Shown in pieces: positions 17,081 to 27,049 of a DNA stretch of 64,000 nt (the first letter of the stretch is position 1; every line of letters begins with the position of its first letter). The translations under genes were made by a program, and so were the position numbers. The notes under the pieces are model-generated. The model saw only the letters and a program-made list of their open reading frames with translations. It was not told where the DNA came from and ran no database searches. Source of the DNA: JACDAN01 sp963801855 (GTDB lineage: Bacteria; Actinomycetota; Thermoleophilia; Gaiellales; Gaiellaceae); assembly GCA_963801855.1 (NCBI GenBank), contig CAWDGK010000005.1:62001-126000 (forward strand). Direction: 5' to 3'.

Positions 17081-18996
17081 GTGTGCGGGATCTGCGGACT
17101 CGCGTCTAGAGGCGGGCCGGTCGACCCCGAGCGCCTGCGCGCCATGAGCGCGACCCTCGTCCATCGCGGGCCGGACGCCGAGGGTGAGCTCATCGACGGG
17201 CCCGTCGGCCTCGCCTCCCGGCGGCTCTCGATCATCGACCTCGAGGGCGGCGACCAGCCCATCTCGAACGAGGACGGAACCGTCCACGTCGTCCAGAACG
17301 GCGAGATCTACAACTTCCGGGAGTTGCGAGCCGGGCTCGAGCGGGCCGGCCACCGCTTCACGACTCGCTGCGACACCGAGGCGATCGTCCACCTGTACGA
17401 GGAGCACGGCGAGCGCTTCGCCGAGCGGCTCCGCGGCATGTTCGCGATCGCGATCTGGGACTCACGCCGTCGCAAGCTCGTCGTCGCCCGCGACCGCTAC
17501 GGCATCAAGCCCCTCCTCTACCGCGAAGACGAAAGCGGCCTCGCGTTCGCTTCGGAGCTCCGGGCGCTCCCGCGAGGCTCGGTCGACCTCGATGCGCTGG
17601 AGGCCTTTCTCGCCTTCAACTCCGTGCCGGCGCCCTACTCCATCTTCGAGGGCACACGGAAGCTGCCGGCCGGGCACCTTCTTGTCTGGGAGAACGGGGC
17701 GACGCGGATCGAGCCCTACGCGCGGCCCACGCCGGTCGCGGCTTCCGAGGTGCGGAACGAGGACGCCTCGGAGCTCGCCGAGGAGCTGCGCGCACGCCTC
17801 CGCGACTCCGTGCGCGCGCACCTGATCGCCGACGTCCCCGTCGGAGTGCTGCTCTCGGGCGGCGTCGACTCGTCGCTCCTCGCCGCCTTCGCCGCGCAGG
17901 AGGCGAGCGAGGCGGTGCACACGTTCTCGATCGGGTTCGAGGAGCGCTCGTTCGACGAGCTGGACGACGCGCGCTCGGTCGCGGAGATGTACGGCACGCG
18001 CCACGAGGAGCTCGTGCTGCGCCCGGATGCCGCTCTCCTCCTCCCTCGCCTGGCCGACGCCTTCGACGAGCCGTTCGCCGACTCGTCGGCCCTCCCCACC
18101 TACCTCGTGTCCGAGCTCGCCGCGAAGCATGTGAAGGTCGCGCTCTCCGGCGAGGGGGCCGACGAGCTCTTCGGTGGCTACTACACGTACGCCGCCGACC
18201 TGCTCGCGCAGCGCATCGGGCGATTCGCCCCAGGGGTCAGACCCCTCGTGGAGCGCTTGCCGAGCTCGAGCCGGAAGGCGAGCCTCGACTACAAGGCGAA
18301 ACGCTTCGTCGCGAGCGGCGCATCTCCCGCCTCTCGAGCGCCACCATGCGTGGAAGGAGATCTTTTCGGCCGAGGCCAGAGCGGAGCTGACCGGACGCTC
18401 CTTGGGGTCAGACCCCTTGAGTGCGTCTCGCTTAGATCCGGTCGACCTCCTCCGCGCGCGCTTCGCAGAGACCGAGGGCGCCGAGCTGCTGGCGCGGCTC
18501 CAGGACGTCGACCTCGGCACCTACCTCGTCGACGACCTCCTCGTGAAGACCGACCGCGCGTCGATGGCCCACTCCCTGGAGGCCAGGGTGCCGTACCTCG
18601 ACCCGCTCGTGACCGGCCTCGCGCTGGCGCTTCCGACTCGCATGAAGGTGCGCGGCCTCCGGAAGAAGCTCCTGCTCCGAAAGGCCGCGGCGCCCCTGCT
18701 CCCCCGCGCCATCGTCTACGGCCGCAAGCGCGGGTTCTCGATTCCCGCGGCCGCCTGGCTTCGCGGCGACCTCGAGCCGTTCGCACGCGACGTCCTCGCT
18801 CCGGACACCCTCCGTCGTCAGGGCTTCTTCGAGCCCGGCCCGGTGACAGCGCCTGCTCGACCGCCATGTCGCAGGCGAGGAGGACCTCTCGCGCCAGCTG
18901 TGGGGGCTCCTCTCGTTCACGCTCTGGCACGAGCGCCATGTGGAGCGGACACCCGGCCCGCTGCGGGAGCCGCGCCTGGCCGAAGCCGTCGTTTGA
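17081..18996 (+). CDS. asnB: Asparagine synthetase-like glutamine amidotransferase, two frameshifts
   Basis: About 638 aa after repair near 18320 and 18850. The GTG at 17081 puts the catalytic Cys second (MCGICG). The N-terminal glutaminase half includes LVHRGPDAEG, RRLSIIDLEGGDQP, VQNGEIYNF and DTEAIVHLYEEHG. The C-terminal synthetase half has the PP-loop VLLSGGVDSSLLAA, SGEGADELFGGY, and after the first indel HHAWKEIFS, LVKTDRASMAHSLEARVPYLD and YGRKRGFSIPAAAWLRG. Such proteins in glycan loci amidate sugar acids or peptides. Two copies of a GGGGTCAGACCCC palindrome lie in its second half. Confidence 0.87.
18233..18245. repeat. Interspersed palindrome, copy 1
   Basis: GGGGTCAGACCCC inside asnB, read as Gly-Val-Arg-Pro. 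Other copies are at 18404-18416 and 52114-52126. Confidence 0.7.
18404..18416. repeat. Interspersed palindrome, copy 2
   Basis: Same 13-mer, 171 nt after copy 1 in asnB. In the repaired frame it is read as Gly-Ser-Asp-Pro, a different phase from copy 1. Confidence 0.7.
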
Positions 18997-20032
18997 GAGT
19001 CTGGCTCGACATGACGGCGCCGGCGCACGTGCTGGTGTTCCGTCCGCTGATTCGGCTTCTCCGCGACCGGGGCGACGAGGTCGAGGTCACGGCGCGCGAT
19101 TACGCGCAGACCCTCCAGCTGCTCGAGCTCCACGGGATCGAGGCCGAGGTGTTCGGGAGCCACGGCGGCCGGTCGCGGTTCGGGAAGGCGCGAGCGCTCA
19201 CGTCGCGGCTCGGAGACCTCCGCCGCTGGGCGAAGGGTCGCGATTTCGACGCCGCGATCGCGCACGGGTCGCACGAGCTGACGATCACCGCAAGCGCCGT
19301 CGGACATCCCGAGCTCGACGACGTTCGACTACGAGTTCGCCTGGCTTCAGCATCAGCTCGGCTGCAGGGCGGCCACGTTCGTCGTCGTCCCCGACGCCAT
19401 CCCACCCGAGCGGCTCCAGCCCTACGGCGTGAGACCACCGAAGCTTCGGCAGTACCCGGGCCTCAAGGAGGAGTACTACCTCTCGGACTTCGAGCCCGAC
19501 CGCTCGGTGCGAGACGCCCTCGACCTCGACGCCGAGAGGACGCTCGTGATGGTGCGAACTCCGCCCGACGTCTCGCTCTACCACCGCACGTCGAACCCGC
19601 TCTTCCCGCAGGTGCTCGAGCACCTCGGGCAGCCAGGAGGACGTCCAGGTGGTCGTCCTCCCGCGGACCGCGGAGCAGGGCGAGTACGTGCGCGGCCTGA
19701 AGCTGCCTGCGGTCGTCGTCCCCGAGCGCGCAGTCGACGCACAGAGCCTGATCGCGCTGGCTCGGATCTCGTCGTCTCCGCCGGCGGAACGATGAACCGG
19801 GAAGCCGCAGCGCTCGGAATCCCGGTCTACACGACGTTCGGCGGGCGGCTCGGCGGAGTCGACGAGGAGCTGATCCGCCAGCGCCGGCTTAGCCCCGATC
19901 ACCGACCCGCGCGCGCTCGTCGTCCGGCGGCGGAACCCGGCAGATACGCAGCGAGTCCGCCGCGATCCAGCGGAAATGCTGCGGTACCTGTTGCCAAGCG
20001 ACCTAAGTCCTGCGGGATACTCCCCCCGCTAA
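18993..20032 (+). CDS. DUF354 family protein (glycosyltransferase-like), several frameshifts
   Basis: About 345 aa when four or more indels are bridged. A TTG start overlaps the asnB stop. N-terminal half: VWLDMTAPAHVLVFRPLIRLL, DYAQTLQLLELHGIEAEVFG and AIAHGSHELTI. Then FVVVPDAIPPERL, KLRQYPGLKEEYYLSDFEPD and the C-terminal nucleotide-sugar-site-like DLVVSAGGTMNREAAALGIPVYTTFGG. This looks like the UDP-GlcNAc epimerase / GT-B fold group. The exact reaction is unknown. It sits between amidotransferase and dehydratase genes, so a role in surface polysaccharide assembly is likely. Confidence 0.75.
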
Positions 20033-20054
20033 TAACCTCAACAGGGGGAGAGGT

Positions 20055-21565
20055 ATGAGGAAAATCATCATCGCCGCCACGGCGCTGACCGCGCTCGTCG
20101 CCATCGCGGTCGTCGGTGTGGCAGGCGCGAGCCACGGCGGCGCCGACGTTCGACACGGCCAAGCCTGCCTATCTGCAGCCAGTAGCGCCCGGAGTCGTCG
20201 TGGATCCGATTCTCTCGGTCGGCGACACCGTTCCCGGAACGGCAAGCGAGACCAAACCGGCGTACCAGATGACCGGGATTCCGGACGGCCTCGGGGCCTA
20301 CTCCAAGAGAAGCAACAGCCGCTGGAAGTGGATGCACGGCAGCGGCGGCTCGAAAGACGAGATCGTCGTGCTCATGAACCATGAGACCGGCGTCCCGTTC
20401 CCGAACAATCCGCCGGGCGTCTTCACGCGCGTTTCGCGGATCGTCATCGACCGCAACCGCAAGGTTCACGACGCCGAGTATCTGATCACCGGCTTCGAGG
20501 GCTACTCACGGTTCTGCTCCGCGACGCTGAAGATCGTCGGTGGACGTCCGTGGTACTTCACGGGCGAAGAGGCGGACGACGGCGGCAAGTTCGGTAGCTC
20601 GATCGCCATGGACGCGGAAACCGGCGCGTTCCGGGACACAGGGCACTTCGGGAAGTTCCAGCACGAGAACGTCGTGCCGCTTCGGCTGAAGAAGTGGGTC
20701 TTCATGTCCTCGGAGGACGACTTTCGGCCGGGCCCGTCATACCTGTACGCCTGGATCGGCGACAGCTTCGCCGAGTCGATCCGCGGGCAGGATGGCCGCC
20801 TCTACGTCTGGAAGGCCGACAGCGCGACCATGACCGGAAATCCGACGTATCAGCCGGCGCTCACGAGCCCGACGAAGAACGTCGCCATTCCGGGACGGTT
20901 CGTGCCGATCACGCAGGCCGAGAACACAAGCCCCGCTTCGCTGAAGGCCGCCTCGACGTCTCGACAGGCATTCGCATTCGAGCGCCTCGAGGACATCGCT
21001 GTGCACGGCGGCACGCAGGATCCCTCGATGGAGCATGTGACCTACATCGCCGACACCGGGAAGCCGAGTGCGAAGCGCGGGAAGGTCTACAAGTTCGTGT
21101 TCGACCGCAACGACCCGACGCGGGCGACGTTGACGATGATCCTGAACGGCGACCCGCCGGACGGAGACGACATCTTCAACCCCGACAACATGGACGCGTC
21201 GGACAAGGTGCTCATGATCCAGGAGGATCGCGAGTCTCCACATCGCGGCGACCCGAGTCGTGTCTTGGCTTATGACTTCGAGTCCAAGACGATCCGGACG
21301 ATCGCGAACGTCAGGACACCGGACCTCCTCGGTCCGTTCCAGTGGGAGTCGTCGGGCATCATCGACGCCAGCCACCTGCTCGGAAAGGACTGGTGGCTGC
21401 TCGATGTCCAGGCCCACGGTCGGTCTGAGCGACAGCCCGGCCCATCGCTCGTTCCGGACTCCGGTCCGACGGGCGAGGATGGACAGCTGCTCGCCATGAA
21501 GGTGCCCGGATCCACGGGTGGTGGCGGTGGCGGCGCACCACGACGATGACGACGACGACGACTGA
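20055..21565 (+). CDS. Secreted DUF839 (PhoX-like) protein with poly-Asp tail, frameshifted
   Basis: About 500 aa. ATG preceded by GGGGAGAGGT. The N-terminus is a signal peptide (IIIAATALTALVAIAVVG) followed by an indel near 20137. The body matches DUF839/PhoX-like beta-propeller phosphatases: VLMNHETGVPFPNNPPG, ITGFEGYSRFCSATLKIVGG, HENVVPL, EDIAVHGGTQDPSMEHVTYIADTG. PhoX enzymes are Ca/Fe phosphatases; activity here is unproven. The current frame ends APRR at 21549. A one-base shift gives AHHDDDDDDD and a TGA at 21565, a tail like that of the CHRD protein at 50874. Confidence 0.78.
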
Positions 21566-21573
21566 CTAAGTCG

Positions 21574-23463
21574 TTAAGTCTGCTCGGAGCGAAGGGCCGC
21601 GGAGACGCGGCCCTTCGTCTGGGCTCGCTGCGGCGCGCGCACCATCACGGACAGACGAGAGACGGCCTCGAGCGTCTCGCCCTCCTCTACCAGCCTGCCG
21701 AGAACTTCGAGCTCCTCGTCCAGCCACTCGGCGAGGATCGGCGCCCGGCGCGCGCGACTGATCTTCGGGTGCGTGGTCTCGCCGACCTCCTCGTCGGGGC
21801 CCCACAGGTCTTCGTGCAGCTTCTCCCCGGCCCGCACGCCGATGAACTCGATCGGAATGTCGCGGTCCGGCTCTCTGCCCGAGAGGCGGATCATGTCGCG
21901 GGCGAGGTCGAGGATCCCGACCGGGTCGCCCATGTCCAGCACGAAGATCTCGCCGCCGCCTCCGATCGCTCCCGCCTGGACGACGAGCGACGCGGCCTCG
22001 GGGATCGTCATGAAGTAGCGCGTCATCTCGGGGTGCGTGATCGTGACCGGCCCGCCCGTTGCGATCTGACGGCGGAAGATCGTGATCACGCTGCCCGCCG
22101 AGCCGAGGACGTTGCCGAAGCGCACCGCCATGAACCTCGTCTCGATGTCCTCACGGCAGCCGTAGGCCTCGACGATCCACTCGGCGAGCGCCTTGCACTG
22201 GCCGTAGACGGCCTTGGGGTTGAGCGCCTTGTCCGTCGAGACGAGCAGGAACCGCTTCGCGTTGAACTCGACCGCGACGTCGGCAACGACTTTCGTCCCG
22301 AGCACGTTGTTGCGGATCGACTCGAGCGGGTTCGCCTCCATCAGCGGGACATGCTTGTAGGCCGCCGCGTGGAAGACGACGCCCGGCCGGTAGCGCTCGA
22401 AGATCTGGCGCATCTTCCGCCGGTTTCCGACGTCTGCGAGGACCGGGATGGTGGCCGTGAACTGGCGCTCGTCGACGAGCTCGCGCTCGATCTCGAAGAG
22501 CGGCGTCTCGCCCTGGTCGACGAGGATCAGCCGGGTCGGGTTGGCGCGGGCGATCTGGCGGCAGAGCTCCGATCCGATGGAGCCGCCGGCGCCCGTCACG
22601 AGCACGGTCTCCCCGGCGAGATAGGACGAGATCGACTCGAGATCGACCTCGACCGGCTCCCGGCCCAGGACGTCCTCGACCTGGACAGGTCGGATCTGCG
22701 CGGCAAGGTTGTCCTCGTCGGCGATCAGCTCGTAGAGGCCCGGAAGCGTCTTCACCGGCACGCCCTCCTTCCGCGCGACCTCGACGATGCGCTGGCGCGA
22801 CTCGCCCGAGGCCGAGGGGATCGCGATCAGGAGCTCGTCCGGCCGGTTGTCCCGAAGGATGTGCGGCAGCTCGTCACTCGTCCCGAGGACGCGCACGCCG
22901 TGGACGCGGAGGTTCTTCTTCCGCGGGTCGTCGTCGATGATCCCGATCGGCGTGTAGCCGAGCTGCCGAGACCTCTGCATCTCCTTGATCACAAGCTGGC
23001 CGGCGTCCCCCGCACCGACCACGATCACTTCCTTGCCGCGAGCCACGAGGCTCGAGGCCGAGGGCCGCTCGAAGATGCTCCGCGCTGCGAGCCGCGTCCC
23101 CGCCACGAGCCCGAGCAGCAGCACGCCGTCCATCAGCGCGACCCCTCGCGGCAGGCGCCGTTCGAACGGATCGAGGAAATAGATCGCGTTCGCGGCGATC
23201 ACCGACGCGACCCCAACGCCGATTGCCGCACGCCACATGTCCCGCGTGGACACATAGCGCCACCAGCGGTTGTAGAAGCCGAAGGCGACGAAGACCGCGA
23301 GCTTGATGGCCACGACGATCGCCACCGTCCACCAGAGGCCGTCGCGGAAGTTCGCCGGGACGTCGAAGTCGAAGCGCAGCTGGAAGGCGAGCCACCAGGC
23401 GACCGCGATCAGCGCGGCGTCGGCGGCGATCTGCCAGAGGCGGTGGCGGTTGACGGGGAGCAT
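21574..23463 (-). CDS. Membrane-bound UDP-GlcNAc 4,6-dehydratase (PglF/WbpM/CapD family)
   Basis: 629 aa from the ATG at 23463, which overlaps the aminotransferase stop. Four membrane helices (residues 10-115) precede two Rossmann regions: VIVVGAGDAGQLVIKEMQ (CoA-binding-like) and VLVTGAGGSIGSELCRQIA. Catalytic-region motifs include DVGNRRKM, VFHAAAYKHVPLME, FLLVSTDKALNPKAVYGQCKA and RFGNVLGSAGSV. The enzyme makes UDP-4-keto-6-deoxy sugar, which the adjacent DegT enzyme would aminate. The C-terminal tail contains the hairpin at 21590-21617. Confidence 0.92.
   Translation of the reverse strand: MLPVNRHRLWQIAADAALIAVAWWLAFQLRFDFDVPANFRDGLWWTVAIVVAIKLAVFVAFGFYNRWWRYVSTRDMWRAAIGVGVASVIAANAIYFLDPFERRLPRGVALMDGVLLLGLVAGTRLAARSIFERPSASSLVARGKEVIVVGAGDAGQLVIKEMQRSRQLGYTPIGIIDDDPRKKNLRVHGVRVLGTSDELPHILRDNRPDELLIAIPSASGESRQRIVEVARKEGVPVKTLPGLYELIADEDNLAAQIRPVQVEDVLGREPVEVDLESISSYLAGETVLVTGAGGSIGSELCRQIARANPTRLILVDQGETPLFEIERELVDERQFTATIPVLADVGNRRKMRQIFERYRPGVVFHAAAYKHVPLMEANPLESIRNNVLGTKVVADVAVEFNAKRFLLVSTDKALNPKAVYGQCKALAEWIVEAYGCREDIETRFMAVRFGNVLGSAGSVITIFRRQIATGGPVTITHPEMTRYFMTIPEAASLVVQAGAIGGGGEIFVLDMGDPVGILDLARDMIRLSGREPDRDIPIEFIGVRAGEKLHEDLWGPDEEVGETTHPKISRARRAPILAEWLDEELEVLGRLVEEGETLEAVSRLSVMVRAPQRAQTKGRVSAALRSEQT
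21590..21617 (+). terminator. Strong hairpin overlapping the 3' end of the dehydratase gene
   Basis: Perfect 12-bp stem CGAAGGGCCGCG / CGCGGCCCTTCG with a GAGA loop, 25 nt past the DUF839 stop. It lies within the last codons of the convergent minus-strand gene, so it can terminate the plus-strand transcript while still being read as protein on the other strand. Confidence 0.5.
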
Positions 23464-24548
23464 CAGCTGACAGGTGTTGCGACGGCCGACCGGACGGTTT
23501 CGACCACCCGCTCCTGGATCTCGGGCGCGATCCCCGGCCAGAGCGGGACGGAGAAGTTCTCGCGCGCGGCTTTCTCGGTCTCGGGCAGCGAGCCCGCCTC
23601 GTAGCCGAGGAAGCGGAGCGCCGGCTGCAGGTGGAGCGGGGTGACGTAGTACGTCGCGGACGAGATCTCGGCGGCCGTCAGCGCCTCCCGGATCCGGTCG
23701 CGGTCGGGCGAGCGGGAGACGAGCAGGTGGTAGACGTGGCCCGTCTCGTCCTCCGGAAGCTCGACGAGCTCGCCGAGACCGAGCTCCGCGTAGCGGGCGG
23801 CGGCCTCGCGGCGGCCTCGCGTCCACTCGTCGAGGTGCTCGAGGAACACGCGTAGGAATGCCGCCTGCAGCTCGTCCAGCCGCGAGTTGTAGCCGACGAA
23901 ATCGAACGTCGTCTTGTCGCGAGATCCGTGGAAGGCCAGCATCCGCACGCGCTCCGCGAGGTCTTCGTCGTTGGCGGTCACAAGCCCTCCGTCGCCGAGG
24001 CAGAAGAGGTTCTTCGTGGGGTAGAAGCTGAACGTCGAGGCGATCCCGGTCTGCGCGATCCCAGGAGCCCCGAACGCCTGCGCCGCGTCCTCGATCAGCG
24101 GCAGCCCGAACGAGGAGAGCTCCTCCATCGGCGCGGGCCGCCCGAAGAGGTGGACGGGCATGATCGCCTTCGTCCGGTCGGTGATCCGGCCGGAGACGTC
24201 CTCCGGGTCGAGATTGAGCGTCGCCGCGTCGATGTCGGCGAAGACCGGCGTCGCGCCGCGGCGGGCGATCGACTCGGCAGTCGCGTAGAACGTGAACGCG
24301 GGGCAGATGACTTCGTCGCCCGGCCCGATCCCCATCGCGTCGAGCACGAGGACGAGCGCGTCCGTGCCGTTGGCGACCCCGACCGCCCGCTTCACGCCGA
24401 GGTAGGCAGCGGCCTCCTCCTCGAAGGCACGGACGTTCGGGCCGCGGATGAACTGGGACGACTCGAGGACTTCCTCGAACCGGCTCCGCAGCTCCTCCGT
24501 CAGGGGCGCGTACTGCGCCTGGACGTCAACGAGCGGGATCATCGGCAC
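23463..24548 (-). CDS. DegT/DnrJ/EryC1 sugar aminotransferase
   Basis: 361 aa. PLP-dependent transamination of a keto sugar. Conserved: SSQFIRGPNVRAFEEE, GVANGTDALVLVLDAMGIG, CPAFTFYATAESI, PVHLFGRPAPM, LIEDAAQAFGA, and the Schiff-base Lys in FSFYPTKNLFCLGDGG (about residue 180). Start either the GTG at 24548 or the ATG at 24542 (MIPLVDVQAQY), the latter being more typical. It overlaps dedA upstream by 23 nt and the dehydratase downstream. With the dehydratase it would yield a UDP-4-amino-4,6-dideoxy sugar. Confidence 0.93.
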   Translation of the reverse strand: MPMIPLVDVQAQYAPLTEELRSRFEEVLESSQFIRGPNVRAFEEEAAAYLGVKRAVGVANGTDALVLVLDAMGIGPGDEVICPAFTFYATAESIARRGATPVFADIDAATLNLDPEDVSGRITDRTKAIMPVHLFGRPAPMEELSSFGLPLIEDAAQAFGAPGIAQTGIASTFSFYPTKNLFCLGDGGLVTANDEDLAERVRMLAFHGSRDKTTFDFVGYNSRLDELQAAFLRVFLEHLDEWTRGRREAAARYAELGLGELVELPEDETGHVYHLLVSRSPDRDRIREALTAAEISSATYYVTPLHLQPALRFLGYEAGSLPETEKAARENFSVPLWPGIAPEIQERVVETVRSAVATPVS

Positions 24549-25218
24549 GAGGGTCCAGTCTAGAAGAACGCCGGTGACGGACGAATCCGGCGACCAGCAC
24601 GGCCAGGATCGCCGCAGCCACGACGTACTCCGCGTAGCGGAAGGCGTGATGGAACTCCTCCCAGCGCGACCCGAACGCGTAGCCCGCGCCGGCGAACGCG
24701 AACGCCCAGGCGATCGATCCCGGGATCGTCAGCAGTGCGTAACGGACGAACGGCATCCGGAAGACGCCGGCCGGGATCGCGATGAACGAGCGCACGACCG
24801 GCGTGATTCGCCCGATCGCCACCGCCCAGTCGCCAAACCGGTCGAACCAGGACTCGGCCCGGTGAAGCGTGTGCGGCGTCACGTGGAGCCACCGCCCGTG
24901 GCGCTCGAGGAACGGCCGGCCGCCGTAGTAGCCGATCGCCCAGCCGCCGAGCGAGCCGATGATGTACCCGACTCCACCGGCCATCGCCATCACGACGAAC
25001 GCCCAGGCATCGGATTCGACGCGCTCCCCGAAGAGGACGACGTCCTGGCCTGCGAACGCCCCCGCAGCGACGGCGCCGGCATAGACCATGATGAGCTCGC
25101 TGGCCGCCGGGAGAACGGCGTCCACGAGCATGAGGATGAAGACCGCGTAGACCCCGTGGTCACCGATGATGTCGGTGAGGGCGTCCGAGATCGAGCTGAG
25201 AATCGACGCCTCGAGCAC
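24526..25218 (-). CDS. DedA-family membrane protein
   Basis: 230 aa from a GTG. Family features: EXXXP-type LPAASELIMVYAGAVAAG, GYIIGSLGGWAIGYYGGRPFLERHGRW, and the basic/acidic motif FGDWAVAIGRITPVVRSFIAIPAGVFRM. Four to five membrane helices. DedA proteins recycle undecaprenyl phosphate or flip phospholipids, which fits its place beside lipid-carrier-dependent glycan genes. Confidence 0.9.
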   Translation of the reverse strand: MLEASILSSISDALTDIIGDHGVYAVFILMLVDAVLPAASELIMVYAGAVAAGAFAGQDVVLFGERVESDAWAFVVMAMAGGVGYIIGSLGGWAIGYYGGRPFLERHGRWLHVTPHTLHRAESWFDRFGDWAVAIGRITPVVRSFIAIPAGVFRMPFVRYALLTIPGSIAWAFAFAGAGYAFGSRWEEFHHAFRYAEYVVAAAILAVLVAGFVRHRRSSRLDPRADDPAR

Positions 25219-25236
25219 GGGGCGAGTGTACGAGAG

Positions 25237-26970
25237 CTATCGGGCGCGTCTGACCTGGAAGGAGCGTGCGAGCTCCGACCGGCCGACGCTGTTCGTCGCC
25301 ACGACCTTGGCGACATAGGTGCCTGCGAAGACGGGCTTCCGGTTCGGATAGCGGCCGTCCCAGACCACGGCGACCTTCCCGGCAGGGGCGTTCGCGTTGC
25401 GGACGACCCGGAGGAGCTGACCGGTCTTCGACGTGATCGTCGCGCTGATCCGCGCCGGGCGGGTGAGGGTGAACCCGATCAGCAGCTTGCCGCCCTGCTT
25501 CTTGCGGACGACGACGCGAGAGGGGCTCACGGTGATGAATCCGAGTGTGTTGTTGAGCATGAAGACGCGCTCCGCCGTCGAGCGCCGCCCCTCGGAGTCC
25601 GTGGCCGCGATCGTCCAGCGCCAGCGGCCCTCCGGCTCCGCAGCTCTGCTCCGGAAACGCTGCCCGCCGAACGCGAACTTGTAGATGCCCGGCTTGCGCG
25701 CGCCGGAGTCGAGCGTGCGTGCCTGACCGTCCGGGCCGGTGAGGACGGCCGAGACCGTCGACGGCTTGACGATCTTGTACTCGAGCCGCTGACGGTCGCC
25801 GGCGCCGTCGCCGTTCGGAGAGAACGACGGCTCGGTGTCCGGCGCGTGAACGCCGTAGTACATGACGAGGAGCGCCTCCGAGACGAGCCGCTCGCCGCCG
25901 GAGTCGGACGGGCGGCTGAGGAGCTGGGCGTCGAAGGCCATGGTGGAGGAGCCGCCGGCGTCGAGCGCGGAGGCCGTGACCACGCCGAGGCGCATCATCG
26001 TCTGCGCGAGCTCGAAGTTCGTCATTCCGGCGGAGTAGCCCGGCCGCCGCCCGTCGACGACGAGCATCACGATCCGGCCGTCGGCCTTCTGTCCCACGGC
26101 GGTTCGCGGATGGCGCCGATTCAGGTGGTAGACGCCGAAATCCTCGTTGGGGCGGAAGATCGGTCGCCCCTGGCGGATCAGCTCCGGGCCGCCGCCGAGC
26201 GCCTCCGGAACATCACGCCACTCGGGCCGCAACACGAGCCGCGCGGTGACCATCTCGCCGGTGGCTCCCTCGACGGAGAGCCGCTGACCCTGAGTCCCGC
26301 GCGCCGCGAGAACCGCGCCGCCCGGGGGAATCGCGGTGCCGCCGCGCCGGTTCTCCGACACGTAGCCGACGAGATCGGCGTTCGGCGTCGCGGAGGGGAA
26401 CGGCGAGAGCACCGCTTCGAAGACGCCGTTGTTCGGTGGCGTCGTCGTCCCGTACGACGGCGTGTAGAGCGTCGTGCCGTTCGGGCCGGGCGGCCGGTTG
26501 ACGCTGTGAATCGGGCGGCGAGGCCCCGAGCCCTGCCAGGTGCCGAGCATCGAGATCCGGTCGACCCGCAGGTTCCCTGCGGTGTCCACGCCCAGCATGG
26601 AGCGCTTCGGGTGCGGCGTGGTTCGGAGGACTCCATCCTGGATCAGGCCGCTCGTCGGGATCCCGTCTGCCCAGGTGAAGAGGTCGCCGTTGACGCCGGC
26701 GACCGTCGCACTGGCTTCCGCGCGCTTCTGCATCGACGTGACTCGCTCTCGCCCGGTCGCCGCGCCGTTCGAGAGGACGGGCTTGAGCCCGTAGAGCCCG
26801 CCGGCCGGCTTGGGAGCCGTGAGGATGTGCAGCGCCTGCGGGCCGAAGCGCGTGAACTGCAGCCGCTTCTCGTAGGTCACGCCAGGCATCAGCAGCTGCT
26901 GGGGAGCAGCGGTCGCCGGCGACGCGAAAACGCCCGCCAGCAGGCAGAAAATGAGTGACTTCTTCAGCAT
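25237..26970 (-). CDS. Secreted phosphodiester glycosidase (NAGPA/DUF2233) with FlgD-like Ig tail
   Basis: 577 aa with a signal peptide (LIFCLLAGVFASPATA). Residues 50-380 form the NAGPA domain: VAGVNGDLFTWADGIPTSGL, GGGPELIRQGRPIF, RHPRTAVGQKADGRIVMLVVDG and SALDAGGSSTMAFD. The family cleaves phosphodiester-linked sugars. After a SPNGDGAGD turn near residue 395, the C-terminus carries FlgD-like Ig modules (KVAVVWDGRYPNRKPVFAGTYVAKV). It may act on teichoic-acid-like or glycan phosphodiesters made by the neighbouring locus; that link is inference. Confidence 0.87.
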   Translation of the reverse strand: MLKKSLIFCLLAGVFASPATAAPQQLLMPGVTYEKRLQFTRFGPQALHILTAPKPAGGLYGLKPVLSNGAATGRERVTSMQKRAEASATVAGVNGDLFTWADGIPTSGLIQDGVLRTTPHPKRSMLGVDTAGNLRVDRISMLGTWQGSGPRRPIHSVNRPPGPNGTTLYTPSYGTTTPPNNGVFEAVLSPFPSATPNADLVGYVSENRRGGTAIPPGGAVLAARGTQGQRLSVEGATGEMVTARLVLRPEWRDVPEALGGGPELIRQGRPIFRPNEDFGVYHLNRRHPRTAVGQKADGRIVMLVVDGRRPGYSAGMTNFELAQTMMRLGVVTASALDAGGSSTMAFDAQLLSRPSDSGGERLVSEALLVMYYGVHAPDTEPSFSPNGDGAGDRQRLEYKIVKPSTVSAVLTGPDGQARTLDSGARKPGIYKFAFGGQRFRSRAAEPEGRWRWTIAATDSEGRRSTAERVFMLNNTLGFITVSPSRVVVRKKQGGKLLIGFTLTRPARISATITSKTGQLLRVVRNANAPAGKVAVVWDGRYPNRKPVFAGTYVAKVVATNSVGRSELARSFQVRRAR

Positions 26971-27049
26971 CGACCCCAGCTGAGGCTAGCGAAAAGCTCG
27001 GCCTGTCAAGCCCGGCCTTACACCATTCGTACACGGGTAGTGTGCGGGA

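Noticed and set aside
20026..20032. A further CGCTAAT half-site
   Set aside because: There is no matching ATTAGC arm 7 nt away; it lies at a gene end and not before a sulfur gene.
26971..27049. TACAC...GTGT element between divergent genes as a repressor site for the ABC exporter
   Set aside because: Arms of only 4 nt, no second copy and no regulator gene nearby.
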